Source: Palsa-89 sp963824345 (GTDB taxonomy: Bacteria > Acidobacteriota > Terriglobia > Bryobacterales > Bryobacteraceae). Taken from it: a DNA stretch of 64,000 nt. Location: assembly GCA_963824345.1 (NCBI GenBank), contig CAWGOZ010000003.1:62001-126000 (forward strand), written 5' to 3'. The notes beneath the pieces were generated by a model, which worked only from the letters and a program-made list of their open reading frames with translations, was not told where the DNA came from and ran no database searches. The translations under genes were made by a program, and so were the position numbers. Shown in pieces: positions 8,312 to 17,494 of this stretch. Position 1 is the stretch's first letter. The number at the start of each line of letters is the position of its first letter.

Positions 8312-8556
8312 TTGCGATGAGGAGGTTGGTACTGGCCGGGTCTAGCTAGGTTTAGTGTAACCAATCCGGAATCAAAACATCTAGTAAATAGGGCTTAACT
8401 TCCGAAACGGTTCGATGCTATAATCGATTGCTAACTCATGGCCGGACCTGTGGCTGCGCGCGCGCCTAAAGTAGTGGTTTGTAAACAGTTTAACATACCC
8501 CACCAGCGGGAGATCCTTACGAGGGTCTGTGCCCGGTTGGGGAGGTGAGTATCCAA
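8312..8556 (+). other. Intergenic leader of rpoD (longest non-coding stretch)
   Basis: A 245-base gap with no supported ORF. Base composition is more AT-rich than the flanks around 8350-8430. It contains the candidate promoter listed separately and a leader of about 125 bases reaching the GGAGGTGAG ribosome site in front of rpoD. I saw no clear riboswitch fold or terminator here. Confidence 0.6.
8395..8424 (+). promoter_or_regulatory. Candidate sigma-70 promoter for rpoD
   Basis: TTAACT at 8395-8400 and a perfect TATAAT at 8419-8424 are separated by 18 bases. The -10 hexamer is consensus and the -35 is weak. Transcription would start near 8431 and leave a leader of about 125 bases. Confidence 0.5.
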
Positions 8557-10083
8557 GTGGATCAATTTGAAGACCAGTTTCTAGCCGAGGGTAATGAACC
8601 CCTTGGGCTTCCATTCGACGAAGAAGCGAACTTCTTCCATCCTGAGGAAGTCCAGGAAGAAGAGTTCCCAGCCCATCAGGCTGAAGAGTCGATTTACACC
8701 GACGATCCGGTACGGGTGTATCTGCGCGAAATGGGCGCCGTCCCGCTACTGACGCGCGAGGGCGAAGTAAACCTGGCGCGGCGCATGGAGCGCGGGAAGC
8801 TCCGCATGCAGAAGTCCATCAGCCGCTCGGCTCTGGTGCAACTGCGGGTATCCGAGATCGCCGAACTGCTGAAGCGCGGCGACGATGAACTCGACAACTT
8901 TGTGGATTTCGGCGATGTGGAAGAAGGCTCTCCCGCCGATGCCAAGAAGCAGGCTGAGATGCGGGCGCATTTCGCCGAATTGATCGGGCTGCACAAAAAA
9001 GAGCTTCAAATGGCGGACAAAGTGGAAGACGTGCCGCTCAGCAACAAGAAGCTCCGCCGCCGCTGGCAAGGCAAGCTGGCCCGCGCCAAAGTGGAAATGT
9101 CGCAAGCCATCCGCGGCCTCCCCTGGCTGCCTTCCCGCTGGAAGCAGTTTGCCAAGGAAATTGAGCATGCGGTGGAACAGTTGGCGCATCTCGATGCTGA
9201 GTTGCGCAAGCTGGAGGGGCGTTCGGGCCTGACGGCTCAGGCGCGTGTCCGCGAGCTGCGCCGCGAGGTGCGGAAGCTGGAGAATGCGGCCGGCGCGTCC
9301 CTATCCGATCTAAAGCACAGCATGTCGGTGATCCGGCATGGTGAGATCGAGGCCGAGCGGGCCAAGAAGGATCTGGTGGAAGCCAACCTTCGGCTGGTGG
9401 TTTCGGTTGCCAAGAAGTACGTAAATCGTGGATTGCACCTGCTGGATCTCATCCAGGAAGGCAATATCGGGCTGATGCGCGCCGCCGACAAATTCGAATA
9501 CCGGCGCGGCTACAAGTTCTCGACGTATGCCACCTGGTGGATCCGGCAAGCCATCACGCGCGCCATCGCCGATCAATCGCGGACCATCCGCATTCCGGTG
9601 CACATGAACGAGAGCATGAACAAGTTCCTGCGCGCGACGCGCGAGCTGGAAAAGGAACTGGGCCGCGCTCCCACCAACGACGAGATCAGCCGCCGGATGG
9701 ACATTCCGGTGGAAAAAGTGCAGAAACTGAAGACCATCTCGCGCGATCCGGTATCGCTTGAAACTCCCGTGGGCCGCGACGGCGAATCGGCGCTGGGCGA
9801 CCTGATTGAGGACCGCTGGGTAGGCTCGCCCGTGGACGCCGTGATCGATTCCAACGTTCGCGACGAAACCGCCAACATTTTGAAGACCCTTTCTCCGAAA
9901 GAAGAGAAAGTGATCCGGCTGCGCTTCGGCATCGGCTGCGAGCGCGAGCACACTCTCGAAGAGATCGGGCAAGAGTTCGATGTAACCCGAGAGCGCATTC
10001 GTCAGATTGAAGCGAAGGCGTTGCGCCAGCTTCGATCCCCGGAACGGGCGCGCCATTTGAGAGCTTTACTGGCTGCCCGATAG
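8557..10083 (+). CDS. rpoD: Principal RNA polymerase sigma factor, RpoD/SigA type
   Basis: A 508-residue group 1/2 sigma factor. An acidic N-terminus (about 50 residues) is followed by region 1.2 (DPVRVYLREMGAVPLLTREG), a charged non-conserved insert to about residue 270, and region 2 (NLRLVVSVAKKYVNRGLHLL, then FSTYATWWIRQAITRAIADQ). Regions 3 and 4 end with LEEIGQEFDVTRERIRQIEA. It lacks a recognisable full region 1.1. The GTG at 8557 is favoured because GGAGGTGAG lies about 7 bases upstream. GTG at 8545 is possible but overlaps that ribosome site. Own promoter and terminator suggest a monocistronic unit. Confidence 0.93.
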   Translation: MDQFEDQFLAEGNEPLGLPFDEEANFFHPEEVQEEEFPAHQAEESIYTDDPVRVYLREMGAVPLLTREGEVNLARRMERGKLRMQKSISRSALVQLRVSEIAELLKRGDDELDNFVDFGDVEEGSPADAKKQAEMRAHFAELIGLHKKELQMADKVEDVPLSNKKLRRRWQGKLARAKVEMSQAIRGLPWLPSRWKQFAKEIEHAVEQLAHLDAELRKLEGRSGLTAQARVRELRREVRKLENAAGASLSDLKHSMSVIRHGEIEAERAKKDLVEANLRLVVSVAKKYVNRGLHLLDLIQEGNIGLMRAADKFEYRRGYKFSTYATWWIRQAITRAIADQSRTIRIPVHMNESMNKFLRATRELEKELGRAPTNDEISRRMDIPVEKVQKLKTISRDPVSLETPVGRDGESALGDLIEDRWVGSPVDAVIDSNVRDETANILKTLSPKEEKVIRLRFGIGCEREHTLEEIGQEFDVTRERIRQIEAKALRQLRSPERARHLRALLAAR

Positions 10084-10117
10084 AGCCGGTTAAGCCAAGC
10101 CACTCCTCCTCCGTGTG

Positions 10118-10146
10118 AAAGGCCGGGACCAGAACCGGCCTTTTTT
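10118..10146 (+). terminator. Rho-independent terminator after rpoD
   Basis: AAGGCCGG at 10119-10126 pairs with CCGGCCTT at 10135-10142 around an 8-base loop, followed by a run of T. It sits 35 bases after the rpoD stop and before ubiX. Confidence 0.9.
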
Positions 10147-10173
10147 ATCGCCTGATCGCGCGAGTGTTTTCGA

Positions 10174-10785
10174 ATGACTGAACGCAATACTCAACGCTTA
10201 GTGGTCGGCATCACCGGCGCCACCGGTGCAATTTTCGGCATCCGGCTGCTGGAAGCACTCCAGGGATCCAATGTCGAAACGCACTTGATAGTCAGCAAAT
10301 GGGGTGCTCACACACTGGCGCAAGAGACTTCGTATACGGTGGACCGTGTCCGCCAGATGGCTTCGTATTCTTATGCAGCCGGCGATCAGGGCGCGGCGGT
10401 GTCCAGCGGATCGTTCCTCACGGCGGGCATGGTCATCGCACCGTGCAGCGCGCGGACTCTGGGAGCAATAGCGAGCGGCCAAGGCGAGCACCTGGTGCAC
10501 CGGGCCGCGGATGTGGTTCTCAAGGAGCGCCGCAAGCTGGTGTTGCTGGTGCGCGAAACGCCGCTGAACGACATCCACTTAGAGAACATGTTGAAGCTGT
10601 CGCGCATGGGAGCGACAATCCTTCCTCCCGTGCCGGCGTTTTACAATCATCCGCGGTCGATCGAAGAGCTGGTGGATCACATCGTGATGCGCGCGCTGGA
10701 TCAGTTCGGCATCCATACGGATCTGGCGGAGCGCTGGGGCAGCGAGGCGCCGGTTCCGTCAGGCGGCAAGATTTCCAGTTCGTGA
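10174..10785 (+). CDS. ubiX: UbiX-family flavin prenyltransferase
   Basis: A 203-residue flavoprotein that prenylates reduced FMN to make the prFMN cofactor used by UbiD-type decarboxylases. The N-terminus LVVGITGATGAIFGIRLLEA is the FMN-binding loop. MVIAPCSARTLGAIASG and RRKLVLLVRETPLN follow as expected. Its length fits the family. No ubiD partner or other quinone gene is nearby, so the client enzyme is elsewhere. It lies downstream of the rpoD terminator and converges with the membrane-protein operon; only 15 bases separate the stops. Confidence 0.93.
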   Translation: MTERNTQRLVVGITGATGAIFGIRLLEALQGSNVETHLIVSKWGAHTLAQETSYTVDRVRQMASYSYAAGDQGAAVSSGSFLTAGMVIAPCSARTLGAIASGQGEHLVHRAADVVLKERRKLVLLVRETPLNDIHLENMLKLSRMGATILPPVPAFYNHPRSIEELVDHIVMRALDQFGIHTDLAERWGSEAPVPSGGKISSS

Positions 10786-10800
10786 CCGGTCTTCCTCAAA

Positions 10801-12234
10801 TCACTTCAGCCTGTTGGCCCTTGGTTTCTTGCCGGCGGGCTCGGGATCTTCTACTCTTCGGAGCACAACAAAGAAGACCAGCAGAAAACTGGGCCAGACT
10901 TGCAGAACCAGGCGATCGAACGAGCTTTGAACTTGCCACGCCAGGGTGGACGGCGTCATTAGATACACGCCACAATAGGACAGGAACACCAGGGCTAACA
11001 CGGCGGTTGCGATCAGAACCGGCTTCTTGTATCGCTCTTCTAATTGCCAGCGCACCAGGATGCCGAGAATGGCCAGCAGAATCAGTGGATGGGCCGCGCC
11101 CGACCCAAGATGGAACAGGTTGTTGAAGAACGCTCCCGCCACCTGCGTATAACGGTTGACATCGTGTAATCGTGCCAGGCCCGAAAGGCCCTGAGTTACT
11201 AGTGGATCCGACGCAGGCGCAAGAAAGAACTTCAGCCACAACGTCAGCAGCAGTCCGGGAGTTGCGCCCGCCAGCAACCATCCGGGTCGGGACAAAACGG
11301 TCCCCATTCGCCGCTGCCACAGCGCGAAGGTAAGAAACACGACGAAGATGCAAACCAGGAATGCGTTCCCTTCGTTCTTGGTCCAGGCCGCTTCACCGGC
11401 GCAGACTCCCGCCCAAGATAGCGCCCAACGCCCATCGGCCGCGGAAGAACCGTGCAGAATGATGAGAGCGATTGCGCCCAGGTAATAACATGCCAGAGGA
11501 ATATCGGCGTATTGCGAGGGAGCCCAAGCCAGGAGCGAGCTAGTCGAGAGAATCACCAGGCCCGCTAACAACGCCGAAGCGGCGCCTCGCACCAGCGCGA
11601 CCGCGCTTACCAGAAGCGCGATCAATGCCGCGAAAAATACCAGCGCGGTAACGGCTGGCGCCAGTGTATCCACCACTCCGCCGGCTTTCCACGCGCGCGC
11701 GACAAAGGCGGACAACAGCAGAGGATAGTCGGGATGACTGTTTGTGAGCAGGGGCGACAACGCGTAGCGCCATGCGCCGTCCGGTCCGGCGAGAAACTTG
11801 GCGCGCAGGTTCCAAAGTGCCCAGGCGTCCCAATCGCCAACTGGAAGCGCGATCGCCGTCTGAACCAAGCGGGCCCATACGGTCACCAGGGCGATTCCAA
11901 ACGCGACCGTAAGCAGCCAAGTCCAGCGAAATCCTGACTTGGCACCGTCCGAAGCGTAGCGGGGTTCGTGACCGAATCGCGTTCCACGCCACTGCCAAGC
12001 CAGGACCGCAACCAGCGCGATATCGATGCCGAAAATGGCGGTCCGTGAAGCCGCGCCGGCGACGTCCAACAGCAAAAAAATGATGGACGTTAGCCCTATG
12101 CCGACGCAGGCTCCCAAAGCCGCATCGAACAGGATCGCAGCCCAGCTCGGCTTCAGATTCCTCACCGGATCGAAAGCCCGGACCAGCAGAAACCCGATGA
12201 GCAACGCCAGCGCGATCGATATTACTCCCAGCAT
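10801..12234 (-). CDS. Polytopic membrane protein, possible lipid-linked glycosyltransferase
   Basis: A 477-residue membrane protein with about eleven hydrophobic helices. The stretch after helix five reads LPVGDWDAWALWNLRAKFLA, and further on NSHPDYPLLLSAFVA. This arrangement (acidic residues in the first large loop, then SHPDYPLL) resembles GT-C fold membrane glycosyltransferases such as the RgtA/ArnT type. Donor and acceptor are unknown. It starts with ATG directly after the TAG of the upstream small gene, and is the last gene of the minus-strand export operon. Confidence 0.65.
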   Translation of the reverse strand: MLGVISIALALLIGFLLVRAFDPVRNLKPSWAAILFDAALGACVGIGLTSIIFLLLDVAGAASRTAIFGIDIALVAVLAWQWRGTRFGHEPRYASDGAKSGFRWTWLLTVAFGIALVTVWARLVQTAIALPVGDWDAWALWNLRAKFLAGPDGAWRYALSPLLTNSHPDYPLLLSAFVARAWKAGGVVDTLAPAVTALVFFAALIALLVSAVALVRGAASALLAGLVILSTSSLLAWAPSQYADIPLACYYLGAIALIILHGSSAADGRWALSWAGVCAGEAAWTKNEGNAFLVCIFVVFLTFALWQRRMGTVLSRPGWLLAGATPGLLLTLWLKFFLAPASDPLVTQGLSGLARLHDVNRYTQVAGAFFNNLFHLGSGAAHPLILLAILGILVRWQLEERYKKPVLIATAVLALVFLSYCGVYLMTPSTLAWQVQSSFDRLVLQVWPSFLLVFFVVLRRVEDPEPAGKKPRANRLK

Positions 12235-12672
12235 CTAGCGCGCCTGATTCCTGTACAGCACGGCGCCGTTCCCAAAGTCCCGTACCATGGTCAACCCGCG
12301 GTCCTTGCCAAACTGGACCACGTCCAAGGGCTTTGAAAAGTCCCCGACCACCCACTCGGCTCCCGGCTTCAGGCTCAGGTTGATTACTAGTCGAGGCGCA
12401 AGAGTGTACTGGGCGCCGCTATACAATACGGCGCCTAGCGTTTGGCTGGATGGCAGATCGGAAACATACCCGACGACCCCCGTTGCCGGCAGAGCGGACA
12501 TCAGGTCCTCGAAGCGTGCGGCCTGTTCCCCAATTTTGTAGACGTCGGAATTGGCTTCGGGCGATTCTTCAGAAGCGTGATAGAAGTTGGAGGCGCTCCA
12601 CAAGGCCAACAAAGTCACCGTGGCGCAGGCCGCCAGAATTTGTCCCGAAGAAGGCTGGCCGGCCATCATCAT
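12235..12672 (-). CDS. Hypothetical single-pass membrane protein
   Basis: 145 residues, not recognised. One N-terminal helix (ILAACATVTLLALW) is followed by a soluble domain that would face the periplasm. It includes YKIGEQAARFEDLMSALP, GVVGYVSDL and YTLAPRLVINL. The start overlaps the stop of the YfhO-like gene (ATGA, with three ATGs in a row at 12672-12664), and it abuts the next gene. Tight packing suggests an accessory subunit or a split-off domain of the neighbouring membrane proteins; this is inference only. Confidence 0.6.
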   Translation of the reverse strand: MMMAGQPSSGQILAACATVTLLALWSASNFYHASEESPEANSDVYKIGEQAARFEDLMSALPATGVVGYVSDLPSSQTLGAVLYSGAQYTLAPRLVINLSLKPGAEWVVGDFSKPLDVVQFGKDRGLTMVRDFGNGAVLYRNQAR

Positions 12673-14705
12673 GGAACCAGGTTTCCGGCTCGTGACCGAA
12701 AGCTAAAGATCAACCAGCCGGCGCACGCAAACAGCGACCCGAGCGTTACCCAAGCGGCGGGCCAGAAGTAGGTGGAATGGAAATCGAGCACTAAATCTCC
12801 CTGGCCAGCCGGGACCACGATGCCTATCAGCGCGTGATCCACCGGCAGGACCGGCAAGTCTTGCCCGCCCGCGCCTTTGGCGGTCCAACCATCGAAAAAC
12901 GCGTTGCCAATGCGCAGCAGGCTCGGCGTCGCGCACCGGTAATGGATCCGGTAATGGCCGGGTGTGAACTCACGCACGTCGGCGATCCCGTTTGCATCTT
13001 GAGCCGCAACGTGAACCCCTTGCGAGACCAATGCCTGACGCGCCGGATCTAAAGTCGCCAGCCGCTGCCTGCTCTCTTGGTCCGTTCCGGCGACGACCAG
13101 TTCCTTGGGGAAATTGGCGCGCGCCAGAGTATCCTCGAGCACATGGATATCGCCGGTGTTGCGGTCCAGCCAGCGGCTGACGTTGAGATCCTTGCGTAGC
13201 TCGCGATTCGAATGCATGGCCGAGACGAAGCTGGCGTAGCGCGACAGCTGCAGCGGGCCGTACCCGTAGGTCACCTCAGTCCGCTGATCGAAGTAATGAT
13301 CCAGGGGGCCGAAACTAGGGAGTAATTCGCCTCCGTCGAAGCGCGTGAGGGGAGGCAAACCATTGGCCACGGCTTGATGGAAAAGCTCTTCCTTGGCGCC
13401 GTACAGTTCTTCATAACTTTGGCGCGAGTATGCCAGCGGATTGGCGGCCGATTGATGGTAAAACAAATCCACGCTGAAAAACAGCAGCACGGCCGCAGGC
13501 CACCACGGGAAGGGCCACCGCTTGAGGAGCGCGGCAAGCCCCGCCGCGGCCAGCAACGCCAGACCGAGCGATGGCACAAACCAGATGTTCACCGGAGCGC
13601 GAATGCTGCTAAAGCCGGGCAGGAGAGCCACCAGCCGGTAGAGTCCCGCCGATTGCCCGAGCGCATACCAAATGGTGGGGACGATCAGCAGCAGCCCCGC
13701 CATCCGCAGCCTTCGGTCGCGCAGGCCGAAGATTGCAAGCGGTACCAGCAAAATTCCCGCGTAGAAATAGTATTGGGTAATATCTTGCGGACCACGATAG
13801 GTCTCCGAGAAAACGCCATAGAAATCGGGCGACACCAGGGTCGCCAATGCAGCGACGGGAATCACGCCTTCGGTCCGAGTAGTGGCGGTTAGCCCGGAGC
13901 GGATCGAATTCACGGTTAACTCCAATCCCGGACCCGTGCCAATGGCCGAAATCGGAGTTCCGATCACTGGAATCGCCAGCGCTATCCCCAAAATCTTGAA
14001 CCAGCGGCGCGGTTCGAATGCAATCCGCGCGACGGCGAACAAACCGAGTGCGAGAAAGCTGTACAAGCTGGTTTGGAAGTGCCCGGCAAGAATCAGCATG
14101 CCCGCGGCTAATCCACCGAGAACCGCGTAGCGTACCGGGTGCGATTCCAAAGCCAGGTCGAACGCGAGCAGCAGCCACGGCATCCAGGCCGCGGCTTCCG
14201 ACATTGGGGTATGGGAACTGTGGCCGGCGAAGAATCCCGAGAGCCCGTAGCAAAGGCCGGCCAGCACCGCGGCTTGCCGATGACGCAGCAGACGCCAAGC
14301 CAGGAAATAAGCCCCCAGACATGCGAGCAATGCGTGCAGCCAGTGTTCCACAACCAGAAGATGCGGTGAAACGCCCGCGAGGAAGAAGGGCCAGTTGAGC
14401 GGATACCATGCGCCCACCTGAGGATCGGCCAAAAATGGATAACCAGACCACGGATAGGGCGACCAGAAAGGGATTCGCCCGGCGTGGAGTTCCTGAGAGA
14501 GGTAGTTCTGAAGCACCTGATCCTGGTCTGCCGCGTCTCCGTAAATCGACGTGGCTCCGGATATCATCGGAGTCCAATAGCAGACCAACGTCACTGCCGC
14601 CAGAATCAGCGGGCCGAGGACTGGCCATCGATCCGCGATCCCTTTTGCCGGCTTCTGCTCGGGCTGCGACGGGACGCGAGTCTTCTTTCTGGAAGCCTTT
14701 GGCAT
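12669..14705 (-). CDS. YfhO-family multi-pass membrane protein
   Basis: 678 residues with about a dozen membrane helices and a C-terminal outside domain. The family signature is the loop after helix one: DAADQDQVLQNYLSQELHAG, then IPFWSPYPWSGYPFLADPQV. B. subtilis YfhO helps glycosylate lipoteichoic acid, and the family has a GT-C-like fold. Here a role in decorating a surface glycan is plausible but unproven. The basic N-terminus (MPKASRKKTR) suggests a cytoplasmic start. It follows the ABC ATPase gene by 41 bases. Confidence 0.8.
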   Translation of the reverse strand: MPKASRKKTRVPSQPEQKPAKGIADRWPVLGPLILAAVTLVCYWTPMISGATSIYGDAADQDQVLQNYLSQELHAGRIPFWSPYPWSGYPFLADPQVGAWYPLNWPFFLAGVSPHLLVVEHWLHALLACLGAYFLAWRLLRHRQAAVLAGLCYGLSGFFAGHSSHTPMSEAAAWMPWLLLAFDLALESHPVRYAVLGGLAAGMLILAGHFQTSLYSFLALGLFAVARIAFEPRRWFKILGIALAIPVIGTPISAIGTGPGLELTVNSIRSGLTATTRTEGVIPVAALATLVSPDFYGVFSETYRGPQDITQYYFYAGILLVPLAIFGLRDRRLRMAGLLLIVPTIWYALGQSAGLYRLVALLPGFSSIRAPVNIWFVPSLGLALLAAAGLAALLKRWPFPWWPAAVLLFFSVDLFYHQSAANPLAYSRQSYEELYGAKEELFHQAVANGLPPLTRFDGGELLPSFGPLDHYFDQRTEVTYGYGPLQLSRYASFVSAMHSNRELRKDLNVSRWLDRNTGDIHVLEDTLARANFPKELVVAGTDQESRQRLATLDPARQALVSQGVHVAAQDANGIADVREFTPGHYRIHYRCATPSLLRIGNAFFDGWTAKGAGGQDLPVLPVDHALIGIVVPAGQGDLVLDFHSTYFWPAAWVTLGSLFACAGWLIFSFRSRAGNLVP

Positions 14706-14746
14706 TGGCGCGCGAAATGGATTTTAACTGGCATCCAGTTTATCAA

Positions 14747-15484
14747 TCAGGTGGGTTGCTTGACGGCGCGCCCTTGGTAGGCTTCCAGAACCTGCTCGAC
14801 CCGGCCATCCATCATCACGGAACCATGATCGATCCACAGCGCGCGATCGCACATTGACCGAACGGAGCCGGGTGAATGCGATACGAACAGCAGCGATTTG
14901 CCGGCCTTCCGGAAGGATACCAGAGCTTCCCTGCTCTTGGCCTGAAAGCCGGCGTCGCCGACCGCCAGAACCTCATCGACGAGAAGAATATCCGGTTCGC
15001 ACTGAATTGCGACCGAAAATGCGAGCCGCACGATCATACCGCTCGAGTAGGTCCGCAGCGGTTCGTCGATGAATTCGGCGATGCCGGAAAACTCCACGAT
15101 GCGATCGAAAAGCTGGTTCGTCTTGCGCCGGGAGAGCCCGAGGAGCGCTGCGTTGAGCACCAGATTCTCGGCGCCGGTCAAATCCGGATGGAATCCGGAG
15201 CCCAATTCGAGCAGCGCCGCGATCCGCCCGGTAACCTGGACCTGGCCTTGGTCCGGAGGCGTCAGGCCGGCCGCCAGGCTCAGCAGCGTGCTCTTGCCGG
15301 CGCCGTTGGAACCGACGATCGCCAGGCTCTCGCCTTGCTCCAGACGAAAAGACACGTTGCGCAACGCGCAGAACGGCTCGTGATGCACTCTGCCAAACCA
15401 GCGCGTGATGTGCGTGCGCAGTAACTGGCGTCCGGTGTTGTGTGGAAACCACTTGGAAACGTTCTGAAATTCGATCAGCGGCAT
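14747..15484 (-). CDS. ABC-2 polysaccharide export ATPase (Wzt/TagH/KpsT type)
   Basis: A 245-residue ATP-binding subunit. Walker A is VGSNGAGKSTLL, the signature region reads YSSGMIVRLAFSVAI, and Walker B is DILLVDEVLAVGD. The wide gap between Walker A and signature, with GSGFHPDLTGAENLVLNAAL, is characteristic of polysaccharide or teichoic acid exporters. It ends soon after the nucleotide-binding domain, so it lacks the C-terminal glycan-binding domain of long Wzt proteins. It would energise export of an undecaprenyl-linked glycan with the permease encoded 6 bases upstream. Confidence 0.9.
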   Translation of the reverse strand: MPLIEFQNVSKWFPHNTGRQLLRTHITRWFGRVHHEPFCALRNVSFRLEQGESLAIVGSNGAGKSTLLSLAAGLTPPDQGQVQVTGRIAALLELGSGFHPDLTGAENLVLNAALLGLSRRKTNQLFDRIVEFSGIAEFIDEPLRTYSSGMIVRLAFSVAIQCEPDILLVDEVLAVGDAGFQAKSREALVSFRKAGKSLLFVSHSPGSVRSMCDRALWIDHGSVMMDGRVEQVLEAYQGRAVKQPT

Positions 15485-15490
15485 GCCGGC

Positions 15491-16255
15491 CTACAGGCGG
15501 GTATAAAAACCATCCTTCAACCTTCCAAAAACGAATATCCCCGCCGCGAACATACCAACCGAGACAATGGCCAGACGAATTAGGGTGGAACCGAGCGGCG
15601 CGTGGTCTTCGAGCAAAACGTTGCGCATCATCAGGACCAATGCAGCCACCGGATTGATTTGATAGATCCCCCGGAAGCGGCTGGGAATAAGCGCGAACGA
15701 ATAGAAGACAGGCACCAGCCAAAACATTACCGTATTGGTGGATTCAACCACGTAACGGGTATCGCGCACGTACACGTTGACGGCCGAAAAAGCGAACGCC
15801 AGCCCCATCACGAACAGAATCTCCAGCCCCCACATCAGCGGCAACCACAGCCAATGAATGTTTACGCCGCGCCCGAACGCCAGGGCAATACCGAGCAGCA
15901 GCGCGATTTGAATGAGCAGATGCAGGCAATTTGAGATCACGCTGGCGATGGGAAACACTTGCCGCGGCACTGGAACTCTCTTAATGAGGGCCGCGTTATC
16001 CAACACCGACGTGGTCCCAGTGACCCAGGCAATGGTGAAGAAGTTAAGCGGAACCAAACCGCACAGCACGAATAGCGGAAAATCCCGGTTGTTGGACTGG
16101 CCAAAGATCTTGGTAAAAATGAAGGTCAGGACGGCCATCATGATCAAGGGATTCAGCAGCGACCAAAGCACGCCCAGCGACATGTTCCGGTAGCGAACCT
16201 TGAAATCCTTTTCCACCAGGTTGCGAATCAAGAAAAGGTAATCACCGTTCCACAT
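15491..16255 (-). CDS. ABC-2 polysaccharide export permease (Wzm/TagG type)
   Basis: A 254-residue inner-membrane permease with six predicted helices. NLVEKDFKVRYRNMSLGVLW near the N-terminus is the amphipathic segment typical of Wzm/TagG/KpsM, and FSAVNVYVRDTRYVVES follows later. It forms the pore with the ATPase encoded next. It is the first gene of a five-gene minus-strand operon, divergent from carA. The intergenic 16256-16357 should hold both promoters. Confidence 0.9.
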   Translation of the reverse strand: MWNGDYLFLIRNLVEKDFKVRYRNMSLGVLWSLLNPLIMMAVLTFIFTKIFGQSNNRDFPLFVLCGLVPLNFFTIAWVTGTTSVLDNAALIKRVPVPRQVFPIASVISNCLHLLIQIALLLGIALAFGRGVNIHWLWLPLMWGLEILFVMGLAFAFSAVNVYVRDTRYVVESTNTVMFWLVPVFYSFALIPSRFRGIYQINPVAALVLMMRNVLLEDHAPLGSTLIRLAIVSVGMFAAGIFVFGRLKDGFYTRL

Positions 16256-16357
16256 TGGCTAATTATACGCCGCCGCCCACCTATTGAACCTCACTGGGCA
16301 ACATGCTTCAATATGAAGTGACACCCCTTTCCCGAGAGCACTGGAGGACAATCCGAA

Positions 16358-17491
16358 TTGAATGCTGCAATCCTCGCCCTGGAAGACGGGACGGTCTTCG
16401 AGGGCCAGAGTTTTGGTGCGCCGAGAGACAGCTTGGGCGAAGTGGTGTTCAACACCGCGCTCACCGGCTACCAGGAAATTTTCACGGATCCGTCCTACGC
16501 GGGGCAGATCGTCGTTTTGACGAACCCGCAGATCGGGAATTATGGCGCCAACGCGTACGATCAGGAGTCGGCGCGTCCGTATATCGAAGGGCTAGTGGTT
16601 CGTGAGTTCTCGCGTCTGGCGAGCAACTGGCGATCGGAAGAAAACGCCGAACAGTTTCTGGCCGGGAGCGGAATTCCGGTGGCTGCCCAGATTGACACAC
16701 GGGCCCTGGTGCGCCACCTGCGAACTCGCGGCGTCATGCGGGGCGTGCTTTCGGTGGGCCGGGGAAGCCGGAAGGAATTGATCGAGCGTGCCAGAAAGGC
16801 TCCCTCCATGGCGGGTCTCGACCTGGCGACGCGCGTTTCGACTGGTTCCAACTACACATGGGACCAGCCGGTGACCCCCTGTTCGCCATCCGACGCGCCG
16901 GCCAAGCCAGTCGAGCAATTTTGCCACGTGGTCGCATTCGATTACGGGATCAAGCGCAATATTTTGCGGCGCCTGGTACAGGTGGGCGCGCGCGTCACGG
17001 TGGTGCCGGCCGGAACGCCGGCCGAAGACGTTTTGGCGCTGAAGCCAGATGGCGTGTTTCTTTCCAATGGCCCCGGCGATCCCGAACCTCTGGATTTCCA
17101 AGCGGCGCAAGTACGAAAGCTGATCGGCAAGAAACCCATCTTCGGAATTTGCCTGGGCCATCAGATTCTTGGCCTCGCGCTTGGCGGTAAGACCTACAAG
17201 CTCAAGTTCGGACACCGCGGAGCCAATCATCCGGTGTTGAACCACATGACGCAAAAGGTGGAGATCACATCGCATAATCACGGATTCGCGGTGGACCCCG
17301 ATTCGCTGAACCTGAACGAAGTGGATCTCACGCACGTCAATCTGAACGACCAGACGCTGGAGGGCTTCCGCCATCGCACCGAGCCGGTGTTCTGCGTGCA
17401 GTACCATCCCGAAGCGGCGCCTGGTCCGCACGATTCCCACTATCTGTTTGACGATTTCATGACTCTGATCAAGGATCACGGGAGCCAGTAA
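16358..17491 (+). CDS. carA: Carbamoyl-phosphate synthase small subunit (glutaminase)
   Basis: 377 residues. Hydrolyses glutamine and delivers ammonia to CarB for carbamoyl phosphate, feeding arginine and pyrimidine synthesis. The N-terminal domain begins AILALEDGTVFEGQSFGA. The C-terminal class I amidotransferase has the nucleophile cysteine in GICLGHQILGLALGG and the catalytic His/Glu in VQYHPEAAPGPHDS. The TTG at 16358 is taken as start because GGAGG lies 10 bases upstream and no ATG fits in frame. It is followed by carB after 3 bases. Confidence 0.96.
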   Translation: MNAAILALEDGTVFEGQSFGAPRDSLGEVVFNTALTGYQEIFTDPSYAGQIVVLTNPQIGNYGANAYDQESARPYIEGLVVREFSRLASNWRSEENAEQFLAGSGIPVAAQIDTRALVRHLRTRGVMRGVLSVGRGSRKELIERARKAPSMAGLDLATRVSTGSNYTWDQPVTPCSPSDAPAKPVEQFCHVVAFDYGIKRNILRRLVQVGARVTVVPAGTPAEDVLALKPDGVFLSNGPGDPEPLDFQAAQVRKLIGKKPIFGICLGHQILGLALGGKTYKLKFGHRGANHPVLNHMTQKVEITSHNHGFAVDPDSLNLNEVDLTHVNLNDQTLEGFRHRTEPVFCVQYHPEAAPGPHDSHYLFDDFMTLIKDHGSQ

Positions 17492-17494
17492 CGA

